Counted from the stretch's first letter, positions 14,520 to 24,214 are shown. The stretch: 64,000 nt of DNA from Flavobacterium sp. ASV13 (GCF_000745775.1 NZ_KN050752.1:233074-297073); one strand, 5' to 3'. Numbers and translations: made by a program. Notes: generated by a model not told the origin, from the letters alone.

Positions 14520-17366
14520 TTAGAAATCGTAACGTAGTGAGAAGTTCCAAGTTCTTCCGAATCCGAAGAATACTTGGTTAGCATCAGCTACTCCTTTGTA
14601 CAATCTGTTATTTGAAGCGTAAGTTCCTAAAGCTGCATTTGTTGAGCTTACATTGTCATCAGCGAAAATGTTTGTTCTTGATTCAGCAATATACGTTCTG
14701 TCAAATACGTTGTTGATGTTTAATCTGAAGTTTACAGATTTATCTTTGTTTTGACCAACTAACATTTTGTATGACCAACCAGCATCAACTAAACCGTAAG
14801 CAGGTAACTGTAATGAACCTTTGTTCGTTGCAGAAGTAAAGCTCACTGGGTTAATTCCAGCATACAAATTATCATTATAGTTAATGTTAGCATCTAAAAA
14901 GAATCTTGTCAAAACTTCGTAAGAAGCTCCTAAAGATGCTGTCATTTGAGCTGCATCACCAACTTTTACTCCATCCATGTAGATCGTAGCTCCAGTATAT
15001 CCAGGAACTGGTGTGTTGTCAGCTGTATAATAAGCATTTGCAGTAGCATTTCCTTTGTATTCCCAGATTCCGTAAGAGAACATACCAGTAACTTTTAATC
15101 TGTCAGTAATGTTTGAACTACCTTCAAATTCAACTCCTGAGTGAACCTCGTTAAGACCTACGTACTCTGTGTACGTTGTGTTAGCAGGAAGACCAGGAAT
15201 GGCATTAGCTGGTAAAGCATTTCCTTTTAAGTATCTGTCATCCCAGTTTGTGTTGTAAAGGTTTACGTTTGCAGTAAAGTATTTAGAACGGAATCCGTAA
15301 CCAGCTTCAAATCCTAAGATTTTCTCATTAGTTAAGTTAGGGTTAACTGTAGATCTGTTGTTAGGGTAAACTGAGTTAAAGAAAGGTTGTTTTGAGTAGT
15401 ATCCAGCATTAACGAATACATTGTGTTTTTCGTTGATGTTGTAATTTACACCCGCTTTAGCATTTCCTCCTAGTACATTTTCGTATGGAGTAGATCTTAA
15501 TGGATCGTTAGCTGTGTAAACGAAATCATCTTCTCTTTTGTATCCTTGTTGAGAAATAGCTCCTTGTACAAAGGCACTTAAATTATCTTTAGAGTACTCT
15601 AATTGAGTAAACAAACCGTACCATTTTACGTTACCTGTACTATTGAAAGAGATTTTCTCATAGTTTTTCTTGTCAAATGGGTTCCATTGAACGCTTGTAT
15701 CGTAAGTAGTTGTAAGGTGTCTTCCAGCTGGTTTTAAATCAGCGATAAAGTTATCGTAATATTCTCCACCACCTAATAAATCATTTAATACTGTATAGTG
15801 GTATCCTTTGTAAGTTCTTCCGTCAAAACCGAAATCTAATGTTAAAGTATTAGACAGTTTTTTGTTTAAGTTGATTACAGCACCATACCAGTCATGAGAG
15901 TTGATAGATGAAGTTTGTGAAATACCTGATGTATTAATGTTCGTTTGCGGGTTATAATCGGCTATATTTGAGCCTGTATTGAAATAAGAACTGTTTTGGT
16001 AAACTCCACCAATTTTTGTTCTTGTTTGAGGACCAGTAAGACCTCCAATTGTAACAGTTTGTCCAGAGTTGTAATCGTAGATTTTATCATAATCGATTAA
16101 ACCGTCAGCTCTTCTGAAAGCCAATACGTCATTGTATGCTTTTCCTTTAATACCTCCAGTTGCACTAGCTCCAGCACCACGTCCCCAAGAAGCGTACAAT
16201 ACTGTAGAAAGTTTTGTAGTCTCATTGATTGCATAATCCCAGTTAAGAGATGCAATTGGCTTATGGTAGTAGTTTTTTCTGATGTTGTATTGCTCACCAT
16301 TCAAGTACCCTGTATCAGCATTGTATCTTGTGTTTGGATCTTCTTTAGTTCCATACTGTTGGTAAGTTGCAATAGTAGATGCAGTAGATCTTTGGTTGTG
16401 CCATTGTGGCGCACCAGTTACTGTTAACTGAAGATCGTGTTTGTTATTTTTAGTAGTATATCCTAAAGCAGCGAAGTAATTTGATCCTTCAAATTGTGTG
16501 CCTTGAACATATCCGTCTCCCATTGTTTGAGATAACAAAATAGATGCAGAAAATCCGTTGCTTAATTTTCCTGTGCTGTATGAACCTTGAATTTTGAAAT
16601 TTCTAGCGTTTCCAAATCCAGAAGAGAAAGATCCACCTTCTTTTCTGTCAGAAGTTCTTGTGATAACATTGATTGTACCCCCTACAGAAGGTGTAGCAAG
16701 TTTAGAAGCTCCTAAACCTCTTTGAACTTGGATAACAGATGCAACATCTGATAAACCAGCCCAGTTACTCCAGTAAACAGAACCATTTTCCATGTCGTTA
16801 ACTGGCATACCGTTGATCATAACCGCAATGTTGTTTTGGTTAAAACCACGAATGTTTACTCTAGAATCTCCAAAACCACCACCTGATTTAGTTGCATAAA
16901 CTGAAGGAGTGTTTTTTAAGATCTCTGGAAATTCTTGAGTTCCAAGTTTTTGCTGAATTTCAGCTGCTTTAATTGTAGACACAGCAACCGGAGTTTTTCT
17001 GTCTTTAGCAACGTCAATTACTGTACTTTTTACTACAATCTCACTTAATTCGTTTGAGTTAGATGCTAAAGTAATCTCACCTAAGTTTGTAGTTGAGCCA
17101 TTTGATACTGTAAATTTTACAGTTTTGTTGTCATAACCGATGAAAGAGACAACAATCTCTCCTGAACCCGTTGTTGAAGTAATGGTAAATTTACCATCAA
17201 AATCTGTTGAAGTAGCTGTAGATGATCCTTTGATCGCTACGTTTGCTCCTGGTAATGAACCGCCCGTTGCGTCGGTAATTGTACCAGTAACTTTTCCTTG
17301 AGAAAATACGGTTGAAACTATCATAAAAAATAGTCCAGTAAGTAACCAATTTTTCATTTTCTTCAT
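14520..17366 (-). CDS. TonB-dependent receptor with carboxypeptidase-like regulatory domain
   Basis: This 948-residue outer-membrane transporter has a signal peptide (ending VSTVFSQ). A carboxypeptidase-regulatory-like beta-sandwich follows (about 24-115, GKVTGTITDATGGSLPGANV). The TonB plug (about 125-240) contains NIRGFNQNNIAVMINGMPVND and GGTINVITRT. A long beta-barrel ends in the aromatic FSLRYDF. No SusD-like partner gene is adjacent, so this is not a standard SusCD glycan system. A siderophore, cofactor or peptide substrate is possible but not shown. It is monocistronic, with its own promoter box and terminator. Confidence 0.92.
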   Translation of the reverse strand: MKKMKNWLLTGLFFMIVSTVFSQGKVTGTITDATGGSLPGANVAIKGSSTATSTDFDGKFTITSTTGSGEIVVSFIGYDNKTVKFTVSNGSTTNLGEITLASNSNELSEIVVKSTVIDVAKDRKTPVAVSTIKAAEIQQKLGTQEFPEILKNTPSVYATKSGGGFGDSRVNIRGFNQNNIAVMINGMPVNDMENGSVYWSNWAGLSDVASVIQVQRGLGASKLATPSVGGTINVITRTSDRKEGGSFSSGFGNARNFKIQGSYSTGKLSNGFSASILLSQTMGDGYVQGTQFEGSNYFAALGYTTKNNKHDLQLTVTGAPQWHNQRSTASTIATYQQYGTKEDPNTRYNADTGYLNGEQYNIRKNYYHKPIASLNWDYAINETTKLSTVLYASWGRGAGASATGGIKGKAYNDVLAFRRADGLIDYDKIYDYNSGQTVTIGGLTGPQTRTKIGGVYQNSSYFNTGSNIADYNPQTNINTSGISQTSSINSHDWYGAVINLNKKLSNTLTLDFGFDGRTYKGYHYTVLNDLLGGGEYYDNFIADLKPAGRHLTTTYDTSVQWNPFDKKNYEKISFNSTGNVKWYGLFTQLEYSKDNLSAFVQGAISQQGYKREDDFVYTANDPLRSTPYENVLGGNAKAGVNYNINEKHNVFVNAGYYSKQPFFNSVYPNNRSTVNPNLTNEKILGFEAGYGFRSKYFTANVNLYNTNWDDRYLKGNALPANAIPGLPANTTYTEYVGLNEVHSGVEFEGSSNITDRLKVTGMFSYGIWEYKGNATANAYYTADNTPVPGYTGATIYMDGVKVGDAAQMTASLGASYEVLTRFFLDANINYNDNLYAGINPVSFTSATNKGSLQLPAYGLVDAGWSYKMLVGQNKDKSVNFRLNINNVFDRTYIAESRTNIFADDNVSSTNAALGTYASNNRLYKGVADANQVFFGFGRTWNFSLRYDF

Positions 17367-17391
17367 TTGTTATTTAGTTTATTGTTTTTGG

Positions 17392-17399
17392 CAAAATTA
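17392..17399 (-). promoter_or_regulatory. -7 box of the TonB-dependent receptor gene
   Basis: TAATTTTG on the minus strand matches TAnnTTTG 25 bases before the start. A TTTTG lies 25 bases further upstream, slightly beyond the usual spacing. Confidence 0.45.
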
Positions 17400-17623
17400 T
17401 AACAATAAAATCAGATAATGTTATCAAAATGTTAAGAAAAATTAGTTTTACGTTTTCTGTTGCGCATTAAAATGATTTTTTCTTTTTTCATTAAATTAAA
17501 TAACGCTTTTGTAAATTTTATGCACTGTATTTTGTTAAAATGATAATAATTTCAACAGTGCTGTAGCTGTAAACTTTCAAATAAACCTTTTTTGAAGGCT
17601 GTAATAGTACTTTTTGTATGAAA

Positions 17624-17656
17624 AAACGCCTTAATTTTAAGTAAATTAAGGCGTTT
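17624..17656 (-). terminator. Terminator of pgi
   Basis: The perfect 14-base arms AAACGCCTTAATTT/AAATTAAGGCGTTT with a 5-base loop lie 22 bases after the pgi stop. A T-run follows on the minus strand. Confidence 0.8.
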
Positions 17657-17678
17657 CAGTTGGTTGTAAATTTGTGAT

Positions 17679-19322
17679 TTACTTATTCTTCAAAAAGTGA
17701 TTTAGCAAAAATGTTGTCGAGCTGTCGTGAGTCTTAACAGTTTTAGAATTTATTTCATCCAGAATTGAATTTGCTAATTGTTTTCCTAATTCAACTCCCC
17801 ATTGATCAAAACTGAAAATGTTCCAGATAATTCCCTGAACGAAAATTTTGTGTTCATATAATGCAATTAACGAACCTAAACTTTTTGGCGTTAACTTTTC
17901 AATCAAAATTGTGTTCGTTGGTTTGTTTCCTGTGAAAACTTTAAATGGCAATAAGTAAGATGCTTTTTCTGCTGAAAGTCCTTGCTTGTCAAATTCTGCC
18001 TGAACTTGTGCCGGAGTTTTTCCATTCATTAAAGCTTCTGTCTGAGCGAAAAAGTTTGACATTAATTTATCGTGGTGATCTTCGTTTCCGTAAAGTGGTT
18101 TTACAAATCCGATGAAATCAGTTGGGATTCTTTTTGTTCCCTGATGAATTAATTGGAAAAATGCATGTTGCGAGTTTGTTCCTGGCTCTCCCCAGATTAT
18201 TGTTCCAGTTTGGTAGTTCACAGGTTTTCCGTCACGGCCAACACTTTTTCCGTTACTTTCCATAGTTGCCTGTTGCAAGTACGGAGCCAGTTTTGATAAA
18301 TATTGTGTGTAAGGAATCAAAGCTTCACTTTCAGCACCATAAAAATTATTGTACCAAACGCTTAATAAAGCTAAAATTACGGGAATGTTTTCGTCAAATT
18401 CTGCCGATTTGAAATGGTTATCCATATCATGAGCTCCAACTAATAATTGGTTGTAATTGTCAAAACCAATTGCCAAAGCAATACTTAAACCAACTGCACT
18501 CCAAAGAGAAAATCTTCCTCCAACCCAGTCCCACATCGGGAAAACGTTGTCTGGATTAATTCCGAATTCTGTTACTTTCTGGATGTTTGTAGAAACCGCA
18601 ACGAAATGTTTTGCAATATCTTCCTGAGAAGCTGATTTCAAAAACCATTCTTTAATAGTTTCCGAATTTGAAAGCGTTTCCTGAGTGGTAAAAGTTTTAG
18701 AAACAATTAAAAATAAAGTTGTTTCAGGATTTAACTTTTTGATTATTTCGTTTACGTGATCGCCGTCAACATTAGAAACGAAATGTAAATTCAAATGATT
18801 TTTGTAGAATTGCAAAGCTTCAACCGCCATAACCGGACCAAGATCTGAACCTCCAATTCCAATATTTACAACGTCTGTAAAAGCTTTTCCTGTAAAACCT
18901 TTTCTTTCTCCAGAAATTACTTCGTTTGTAAAATTTTTGATTTTATTTTTTACTTCATAAACTTCCGGAATTACATTTTCTCCGTCAACATTAATTATTG
19001 CCGATTCCGGAGCGCGCAAAGCTGTGTGTAAAACAGCGCGGTTTTCAGTTTTGTTGATTAATTCTCCTCCAAAATAATCAGCTATTGCATTTTTTAATCC
19101 AATAGAATTTGCCAATTCTAATAAAAGTGAAATTGTTTCCTGACTAATATTGTTCTTAGAATAATCAACTAAAAAGTCATTCCATTGCAAGTTGAATTTT
19201 TCAGCACGTGCATTATCTTGCTGAAATAATTCTTGTATCGTAGTTTCGTGAATTGCGTTATAGTGGTTTTGGAGATTTTTCCACGCCTCAGTCCCAGTAG
19301 GGTTTGTTGTGTTTAAAGCCAT
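17679..19322 (-). CDS. pgi: Glucose-6-phosphate isomerase
   Basis: Pgi interconverts glucose 6-phosphate and fructose 6-phosphate. The 547-residue length matches the E. coli-type enzyme. It contains both family signatures: [19 protein letters not shown] near the middle and the C-terminal [20 protein letters not shown]. The [10 protein letters not shown] phosphate-binding segment is also present. It is monocistronic. A TATTTTTG box lies ~38 bases upstream, and a palindromic 16-base word shared with the gdhA upstream region lies ~94 bases upstream. Confidence 0.97.
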   Translation of the reverse strand: MALNTTNPTGTEAWKNLQNHYNAIHETTIQELFQQDNARAEKFNLQWNDFLVDYSKNNISQETISLLLELANSIGLKNAIADYFGGELINKTENRAVLHTALRAPESAIINVDGENVIPEVYEVKNKIKNFTNEVISGERKGFTGKAFTDVVNIGIGGSDLGPVMAVEALQFYKNHLNLHFVSNVDGDHVNEIIKKLNPETTLFLIVSKTFTTQETLSNSETIKEWFLKSASQEDIAKHFVAVSTNIQKVTEFGINPDNVFPMWDWVGGRFSLWSAVGLSIALAIGFDNYNQLLVGAHDMDNHFKSAEFDENIPVILALLSVWYNNFYGAESEALIPYTQYLSKLAPYLQQATMESNGKSVGRDGKPVNYQTGTIIWGEPGTNSQHAFFQLIHQGTKRIPTDFIGFVKPLYGNEDHHDKLMSNFFAQTEALMNGKTPAQVQAEFDKQGLSAEKASYLLPFKVFTGNKPTNTILIEKLTPKSLGSLIALYEHKIFVQGIIWNIFSFDQWGVELGKQLANSILDEINSKTVKTHDSSTTFLLNHFLKNK

Positions 19323-19359
19323 TTTTATTTTATTATGTGGTTTGTTTTTTTTAGAAACA

Positions 19360-19367
19360 CAAAAATA
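19360..19367 (-). promoter_or_regulatory. -7 box of pgi
   Basis: TATTTTTG on the minus strand matches TAnnTTTG perfectly. The -33 region is only T-rich. The shared palindrome at 19416-19431 lies some 50 bases further upstream. Confidence 0.5.
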
Positions 19368-19415
19368 CTGAAATAACTTTTAAAAGGGTAACGGTTCACG
19401 ATTATATAACAATTA

Positions 19416-19431
19416 GTTACGAAAACGTTTT
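19416..19431. promoter_or_regulatory. Palindromic word GTTACGAAAACGTTTT upstream of pgi
   Basis: This 16-base word has the self-complementary core AAAACGTTTT. It is identical to 49507-49522 upstream of gdhA. It resembles a LacI/cre-type operator in form, but no regulator is identified. Confidence 0.4.
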
Positions 19432-19459
19432 ATGAATGTTATTTGAAAATGGCCAGTTT

Positions 19460-20122
19460 TTAAAATTTATCAGAGGTCAGGATTTTGACTAAAAGTGCCA
19501 AAGGAAAAATTATCGTTCCAAGAATAAAAATAGTTTTCCCGTGTTTTCGATCGTCCTCATTATAAGAATAAATACGTTCGCCGTTTGGTAATGTTTTTTT
19601 AGAAGTCCAAAGAAGATATCCAATAATGATTCCAAGGAAACCACCTAAAAGAGAAAATATATAACCAACAGTAATCCAAGATTTTTGAGGTTCTTCTGGT
19701 TTTGCTAAAATTTGTAAGCGCTCTTTTTTTAAGGAAGCAAGCACTTCTGAATCAATATTTTTGCCTCGTTCGATTAAAAGTTTTTGAGCCAATTTGTAAT
19801 CAAAAACATTCCATTCATCCGATTTTAAAAGAACATCGTACAATTCTTCATCTGAAAAATTTAAAAGGTAATAATCTTTGTCAACTTCATTTAGAATGCT
19901 TTCAGTGTCTTTTTCCAAAATAGCTTCGGCTTTTGCAAAATCTGCTGGGTCAATTTTTATTTCGTATTGATTTTGTAAAGTACTTCCTGAAAAAGTAATG
20001 TCAACGGGAGCAATATTATCGGCTAAAACAGATTTAATATTATTTCTGTCCAATAATATTTCAAGTTCTTTGGCCTGGATGCGTGTTGGGAAATTCTTAA
20101 AAGCGATAAAATGTTCAGTCAT
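19460..20122 (-). CDS. DUF2007-like protein with two C-terminal membrane segments
   Basis: The 220-residue protein begins with a DUF2007-type 'putative signal transducing' domain (about residues 1-72: FIAFKNFPTRIQAKELEILLDRNNIKSVLADN). A charged linker follows. Two hydrophobic segments come next (about 150-168, VGYIFSLLGGFLGIIIGYLL, and 194-213, FILGTIIFPLALLVKIL). DUF2007 often sits at the N-terminus of small membrane proteins of unknown role. It lies 45 bases after a small lipoprotein gene on the same strand. No function can be given. Confidence 0.7.
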   Translation of the reverse strand: MTEHFIAFKNFPTRIQAKELEILLDRNNIKSVLADNIAPVDITFSGSTLQNQYEIKIDPADFAKAEAILEKDTESILNEVDKDYYLLNFSDEELYDVLLKSDEWNVFDYKLAQKLLIERGKNIDSEVLASLKKERLQILAKPEEPQKSWITVGYIFSLLGGFLGIIIGYLLWTSKKTLPNGERIYSYNEDDRKHGKTIFILGTIIFPLALLVKILTSDKF

Positions 20123-20167
20123 TATTTGGGGTTGGTTTTTAATGTTTTTTATTTTATTCTTAAAAGT

Positions 20168-20596
20168 TTAATTTTCACAGAAGCAAAAGATTTCATGTGT
20201 AGATTTCTTTCTAGCAATATCATACCTATCGGTTTTTATAATTTCAAAATCGGTGTTATTTATTTCATTATAATCTGGGAACCAATTTGGTTTTAGCTCG
20301 TCGTATTTTTTTATTTTTTGTTGAAATGAAAATAGAGGAACTTTTGTACTGTTGAAGAATAAGGAGTCGTAACTCTTATTATTAGAGTAGTTGAATTTTA
20401 CAAAGTTGCAAGAGCCAAGGTGAGAACCACTTTTTAGATTGTAAGAATCGGATTTAATGATATTTGGAAACCAAACCTTTAATCTCAAATTAGTTTCTTT
20501 TTTATAATCATTATATGTGTCGAAACTAATTTCAAACGGTTTGGTTTGGCATGAAATAAAAGCAAAAAAGAGAAAATATTTTAGCAGTTTTTTCAT
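20168..20596 (-). CDS. Putative lipoprotein of unknown function
   Basis: This 142-residue protein has a lipoprotein signal ending at the cysteine of FFAFISC (about C16). The mature part is polar and tyrosine-rich, with three more cysteines (GSCNF and FCFC at the C-terminus) and no recognised domain. It starts only 8 bases after the upstream gene, so the two are probably co-transcribed and may work together. Export to the envelope is the only supported statement. Confidence 0.6.
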   Translation of the reverse strand: MKKLLKYFLFFAFISCQTKPFEISFDTYNDYKKETNLRLKVWFPNIIKSDSYNLKSGSHLGSCNFVKFNYSNNKSYDSLFFNSTKVPLFSFQQKIKKYDELKPNWFPDYNEINNTDFEIIKTDRYDIARKKSTHEIFCFCEN

Positions 20597-20604
20597 AAGT
20601 CAGA

Positions 20605-21225
20605 TTACCAAACCTTCCACCAAGGTTTTTTATTAACTTCAATAGTTTTCTTTTCTATGTCAATTTTAATTCTTTTTGGCGATTCCATTTTAATTTTAGA
20701 ATCATCAAAAAACAGTTCTCCAATTTCATTCATTCCTATTGGAGATTTAGTTCTTTCCTTCCAATTTTCAGTTTGTAATTCAGGAATTAAAGCAATATTG
20801 ATTTTGTCACTGAATTTTTTTCTTGCTTTTTCTATAATTTCTTCTTCCAGATTTGAAGAGGAGTTTTTGAAAAGTGAAATTGAATTGTCAGGAATGTTCA
20901 AGAGAAAAACCTGAGTTTTATCTCCGATTTTATAAATATCCAAAACTTTAAAATAAGTAATTGTGTCCAAAAGAAAGTGACCAATTTTTGCCGAATCAGG
21001 ATTGAATTTTGATAAGTCTTTGGGATGAGAGCTTGCAATTAAATATCTGAAATTTCCAGAAAGACCTCCGCCAATAGAAGTCATATCAGTAAAACCTCTT
21101 TCCTGAATTATCTGCCCGACTTTGTAATTTGAAATTAAGCTTTCAGAGAGATTGGTGTCTCTATAAAATAATTTTAAACCTGAAAAAGTTTCATTGTAAA
21201 TCGCCTTAAGCCGAGCGTTTTTCAT
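20605..21225 (-). CDS. Hypothetical protein (ends KPWWKVW)
   Basis: The 206-residue protein shows no signal peptide or membrane segment. It has an alternating alpha/beta look and a notable tryptophan-rich C-terminal tail. I do not recognise the family. It sits between the M23 peptidase gene (32 bases upstream) and the small lipoprotein gene (8 bases downstream) on the same strand, so it is likely part of that transcription unit. Confidence 0.6.
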   Translation of the reverse strand: MKNARLKAIYNETFSGLKLFYRDTNLSESLISNYKVGQIIQERGFTDMTSIGGGLSGNFRYLIASSHPKDLSKFNPDSAKIGHFLLDTITYFKVLDIYKIGDKTQVFLLNIPDNSISLFKNSSSNLEEEIIEKARKKFSDKINIALIPELQTENWKERTKSPIGMNEIGELFFDDSKIKMESPKRIKIDIEKKTIEVNKKPWWKVW

Positions 21226-21257
21226 GTTTTTTCTATTTTAAAAGTCAATTTTGAATT

Positions 21258-22478
21258 TTATAAATTTCCAATACTATCCAATTCTCTCTTTAAAGGTTCG
21301 ATTTGTTTTGCAAAACGGGTTTTATCATTTCCAGTCAGAGATTCTCCGGTTGGTAAATTCAAACGAAGCGCATCAACCTGAACGCCATTTTTCCAGAAAC
21401 GGTAACAAACGTGAGGTCCAGAAGCTAAACCGGTACTTCCTACTAATCCAATAGTTTGTCCTTGAGTAACGCGCTGACCTCGGCGAACCAAGATTTTGGA
21501 CATATGTAAATATTGAGTAGAGTAGGTTCCGTTATGTTTTACTTTTACAAAGTTCCCGTTTCCTGCGGTATATCCAGTTGCTTCAACAACTCCAGATGCA
21601 GTCGTAGAAATTGGAGTTCCTGTTGGAGCGGCATAATCGGTTCCTTTGTGCGCTTTCCAGGTATGTTGCACAGGATGGAATCTGTTCATTGTGAATCTTG
21701 AAGTGATTCGGCTGAATTTGATTGGTGTTTTTAGAAAGAAATTTTTAAGCGTTCTTCCTTGATCGTCATAATATTCGATTTTTCCTGAAAGCGTATCTTT
21801 TTCAAAAGGGAAAGCATAAACGATTTTACCTTTATATTCAAAAAATGCAGCTTCAAGTTCTTCAACGCCGTCATACGTTTTTCCGTTGATAAATCTTTCG
21901 GTGAAAATTAATCCGTAACGATCACCTTTTTTAAGTTTGAAGAAGTCAATCGACCATGAAAATACTTTTGTAATTCTGCTCGCAAGTGCTGTTTCGACAC
22001 TTTCATTTCCTAAAGTTTCTGAAAGAGAGCTTTTTAAAACACCGCCAATAATTTTTCTTTTTAAGGTTACTGGTTTTATTTTTTTATAAGCTTTTGCAAT
22101 ACTGTCTCTTAAGTCAATAATATAATACGTTAGTGCATCTGGCTGATAAATAAAAACCTGAAGATTGTTGGTTTTGTTTTTTGAACGAAGTAATGTAAAA
22201 GGTTTGCCATAACGAATAGTTCTGACATTAAAAGAGTCTTTAACTTGTTCCACTATGTCGAATACTTTTTTGTCGCCAATATTCTGACTTTGAAAAATGG
22301 ATCCAAAAGAATCTCCTTTTGAAAAGGTATCATTTACAACATTATAGTCTGCGTAATTAAACCCGAATTCTATTTTTTTGGTTTTAGGTTTGGTAATTTT
22401 GTTTTCAACTATTTCCTCTTTTTTATTACATGAGAAAACAGAAAACAAGACTATTAAAATTACGACTGCTCTTTTCAA
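21258..22478 (-). CDS. M23-family metallopeptidase, lipoprotein (peptidoglycan endopeptidase-like)
   Basis: The 406-residue protein has a lipoprotein signal (LFSVFSCN). A ~230-residue N-terminal region follows, then an M23 (LytM) domain in the C-terminal third. Zinc-site motifs are present: AHKGTDYAAPTGTPI (HxxxD), QYLHMSKI and SGPHVCYRFW (HxH-type position). A complete metal site suggests an active peptidoglycan DD-endopeptidase rather than a degenerate EnvC-like activator. It lies 33 bases downstream of the tryptophan dioxygenase gene, probably in one transcript. Confidence 0.88.
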   Translation of the reverse strand: MKRAVVILIVLFSVFSCNKKEEIVENKITKPKTKKIEFGFNYADYNVVNDTFSKGDSFGSIFQSQNIGDKKVFDIVEQVKDSFNVRTIRYGKPFTLLRSKNKTNNLQVFIYQPDALTYYIIDLRDSIAKAYKKIKPVTLKRKIIGGVLKSSLSETLGNESVETALASRITKVFSWSIDFFKLKKGDRYGLIFTERFINGKTYDGVEELEAAFFEYKGKIVYAFPFEKDTLSGKIEYYDDQGRTLKNFFLKTPIKFSRITSRFTMNRFHPVQHTWKAHKGTDYAAPTGTPISTTASGVVEATGYTAGNGNFVKVKHNGTYSTQYLHMSKILVRRGQRVTQGQTIGLVGSTGLASGPHVCYRFWKNGVQVDALRLNLPTGESLTGNDKTRFAKQIEPLKRELDSIGNL

Positions 22479-22511
22479 ACTTTTTAAATTTTTCTGGGAA
22501 ACTAAAATATT

Positions 22512-23444
22512 CTATTCATTTCCCCAATTGGACAATTCTTCTTCGGTCCACAATTTAGGAAAAAAGATGCGTCTTTGGTATTTTGGATGCATATATTTTT
22601 GCCAGTCACTTCCTCCGGTCGCTTCTCCGTTGCCTTTTCCGCTTTCCAAAATATATTTTCTCGCAGTATTAAGATGCTGCATTACCCAGGTAATATTTAC
22701 CGTTTTATCATAATGGCGCATTGCAGTAATTAGTTCCGTATTTTGTTGATCTTCAATAGGAAGTTGTGTGAATTTTTGCCAAATATTTTTTGTTTTAAAC
22801 GATGACATTTGTCTTAAAAACTGCTCTTTGTATTTTTTCTCAAACTCGTTAAGCAAGTATGATTTTTCTCCAGTTTGATAATCTTTTCCAGCTGCTTGCC
22901 AATACAAATGTTCGAAACTGGTTTCTAAATCTGTATTTTCATCAAAATTTGCTTTGTACCTTCTATCAGTTAAATTGATAACATCAGTCGATGCAAATTC
23001 GATCATTCGATATTGTGCGCTCTGAAAACCACTTGCAGGAGTAAGTGTATTTCTGAATTTCATGTATTGATCTACATCCATTCCGTTTTCCATAATGCTG
23101 AACGAATTGGTAAGCATGTCAAAATAACGCGTGATTCTTGAAAGTCTTTCACTGAAAAAATCAACCTGAATATTTTCTGTTTCAGCAATTTGATCAATTT
23201 CCCACAAAATCATTTTAAAGATTAATTCATTGACTTGATGGTACATAATGAAGACCATTTCGTCAGGAAGTGTGGTGCGTTGTATTTGTAAATTTAAAAG
23301 GGCGTCTGTTTGAATATAATCCCAATATGTAATTGGTTTTGACCAAAGCAATCCTTCTAACTGAACATCAGTTTTTTGATTTATAGCTTGGAATTTTTGA
23401 TCAATTTCTTTTAAAATTGATTCTGAATGATCAGTAAGGTTCAT
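22512..23444 (-). CDS. kynA: Tryptophan 2,3-dioxygenase
   Basis: This haem enzyme opens the indole ring of L-tryptophan to N-formylkynurenine, the first step of the kynurenine pathway. The 310-residue protein shows TDO signatures: TYWDYIQTDALLNLQ, MVFIMYHQVNELIFKMILWE (distal histidine region), PASGFQSAQYRMIEF and the proximal-side WVMQHLNTARKYI. Its ATG overlaps the stop codon of the preceding DUF3108 gene (TAATG), so the two are translationally coupled. Other kynurenine-pathway genes are not in the window. Confidence 0.93.
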   Translation of the reverse strand: MNLTDHSESILKEIDQKFQAINQKTDVQLEGLLWSKPITYWDYIQTDALLNLQIQRTTLPDEMVFIMYHQVNELIFKMILWEIDQIAETENIQVDFFSERLSRITRYFDMLTNSFSIMENGMDVDQYMKFRNTLTPASGFQSAQYRMIEFASTDVINLTDRRYKANFDENTDLETSFEHLYWQAAGKDYQTGEKSYLLNEFEKKYKEQFLRQMSSFKTKNIWQKFTQLPIEDQQNTELITAMRHYDKTVNITWVMQHLNTARKYILESGKGNGEATGGSDWQKYMHPKYQRRIFFPKLWTEEELSNWGNE

Positions 23445-24214
23445 TATTTTTTTGCTTTAAATGGATTTTTTAATCCTTTATATTCATCAAGATCTGCTTT
23501 GAGTGATCCAACTGCAAGATCTGCTTTAATTCTAATAGGAACTTTGTTGTCGTCGTCTGTAATCCAGAGTGTTAAACTTTCTTCTTCTTTGAAAACCCTT
23601 CCTTTTTGTACAGATGGTCTAAAAACCATCGTAGAAACGGTGCCAAATTTAGTTGTAATATCTTGACGACCTATATATTTTAACTTAAATTTTGTGATTT
23701 CATCATCAAAAAACATGTCAATTATTATGGCTTCACCTGATTTTAATTTATCAATATTCGGATGATTTCTTAAGTAGTAAAATGAAGAAACAATATCTTG
23801 TACATTATCAGTAGTTACAATGGTTTTTTCAGATTTTCGCTTGTAATCTTTTACCAAAACTCTGTTTTCTGCCTGATTAAAAAAGCCTTCCTGATTTTTG
23901 GTATAACCGCCTTCATCAATTTTTCTCACATAACGATAGGGACTTCCGGTTTCTCTGTCAAAATAGCTTTCGTATAAATCTTCGACTTTAAAGAAAAATT
24001 TAGACATGCCAGTTGTGTAACCTTTTCCCACCGCATGGAAAACTTTTTTGTTATTTATTGTTGCATCTTTGATTTCGAGTGTAGCATATCCTGCGTTTAT
24101 AATTCCGTAGTGAATTCTGAATTTAAAAAACTCTCCTGTATCGAAAGCGTCTTCTTTTTGTGAATCAAAACTAAAGGCTGTGAGGATGAATATAGTGAGG
24201 ATTAATTTTTTCAT
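23444..24214 (-). CDS. DUF3108-domain protein (exported)
   Basis: The 256-residue protein has an N-terminal signal sequence (MKKLILTIFILTAFSF). The rest matches the DUF3108 pattern: FKFRIHYGIINAGYATLEI, a VEDLYESYFDRETGSPYRYVRKIDEGGY segment, and LTLWITDDDNKVPIRIKADLAVGSLKADL near the end. The role of this periplasmic or outer-membrane-associated family is unknown. Its stop overlaps the kynA start by one base. A TTG-N20-TACATTTG promoter lies upstream, with its -33 box inside the neighbouring terminator hairpin. Confidence 0.82.
   Translation of the reverse strand: MKKLILTIFILTAFSFDSQKEDAFDTGEFFKFRIHYGIINAGYATLEIKDATINNKKVFHAVGKGYTTGMSKFFFKVEDLYESYFDRETGSPYRYVRKIDEGGYTKNQEGFFNQAENRVLVKDYKRKSEKTIVTTDNVQDIVSSFYYLRNHPNIDKLKSGEAIIIDMFFDDEITKFKLKYIGRQDITTKFGTVSTMVFRPSVQKGRVFKEEESLTLWITDDDNKVPIRIKADLAVGSLKADLDEYKGLKNPFKAKK

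Larger units (their letters stand above)
17367..17678. other. Intergenic region between the TonB receptor and pgi
   Basis: These 312 bases hold the receptor's TAATTTTG box near its start and the pgi terminator at the other end. Between them is A+T-rich sequence in which no further gene or clear repeat is seen. Confidence 0.6.

Noticed and set aside
14314-14550. Minus-strand frame spanning the spacer between the TonB receptor and the small membrane protein
   Set aside because: It reads through the receptor terminator hairpin and overlaps two better-supported genes; no recognisable motif.
14520-17366. TonB-dependent receptor considered as SusC of a polysaccharide utilisation locus
   Set aside because: No SusD-like lipoprotein, glycoside hydrolase or regulator is adjacent.
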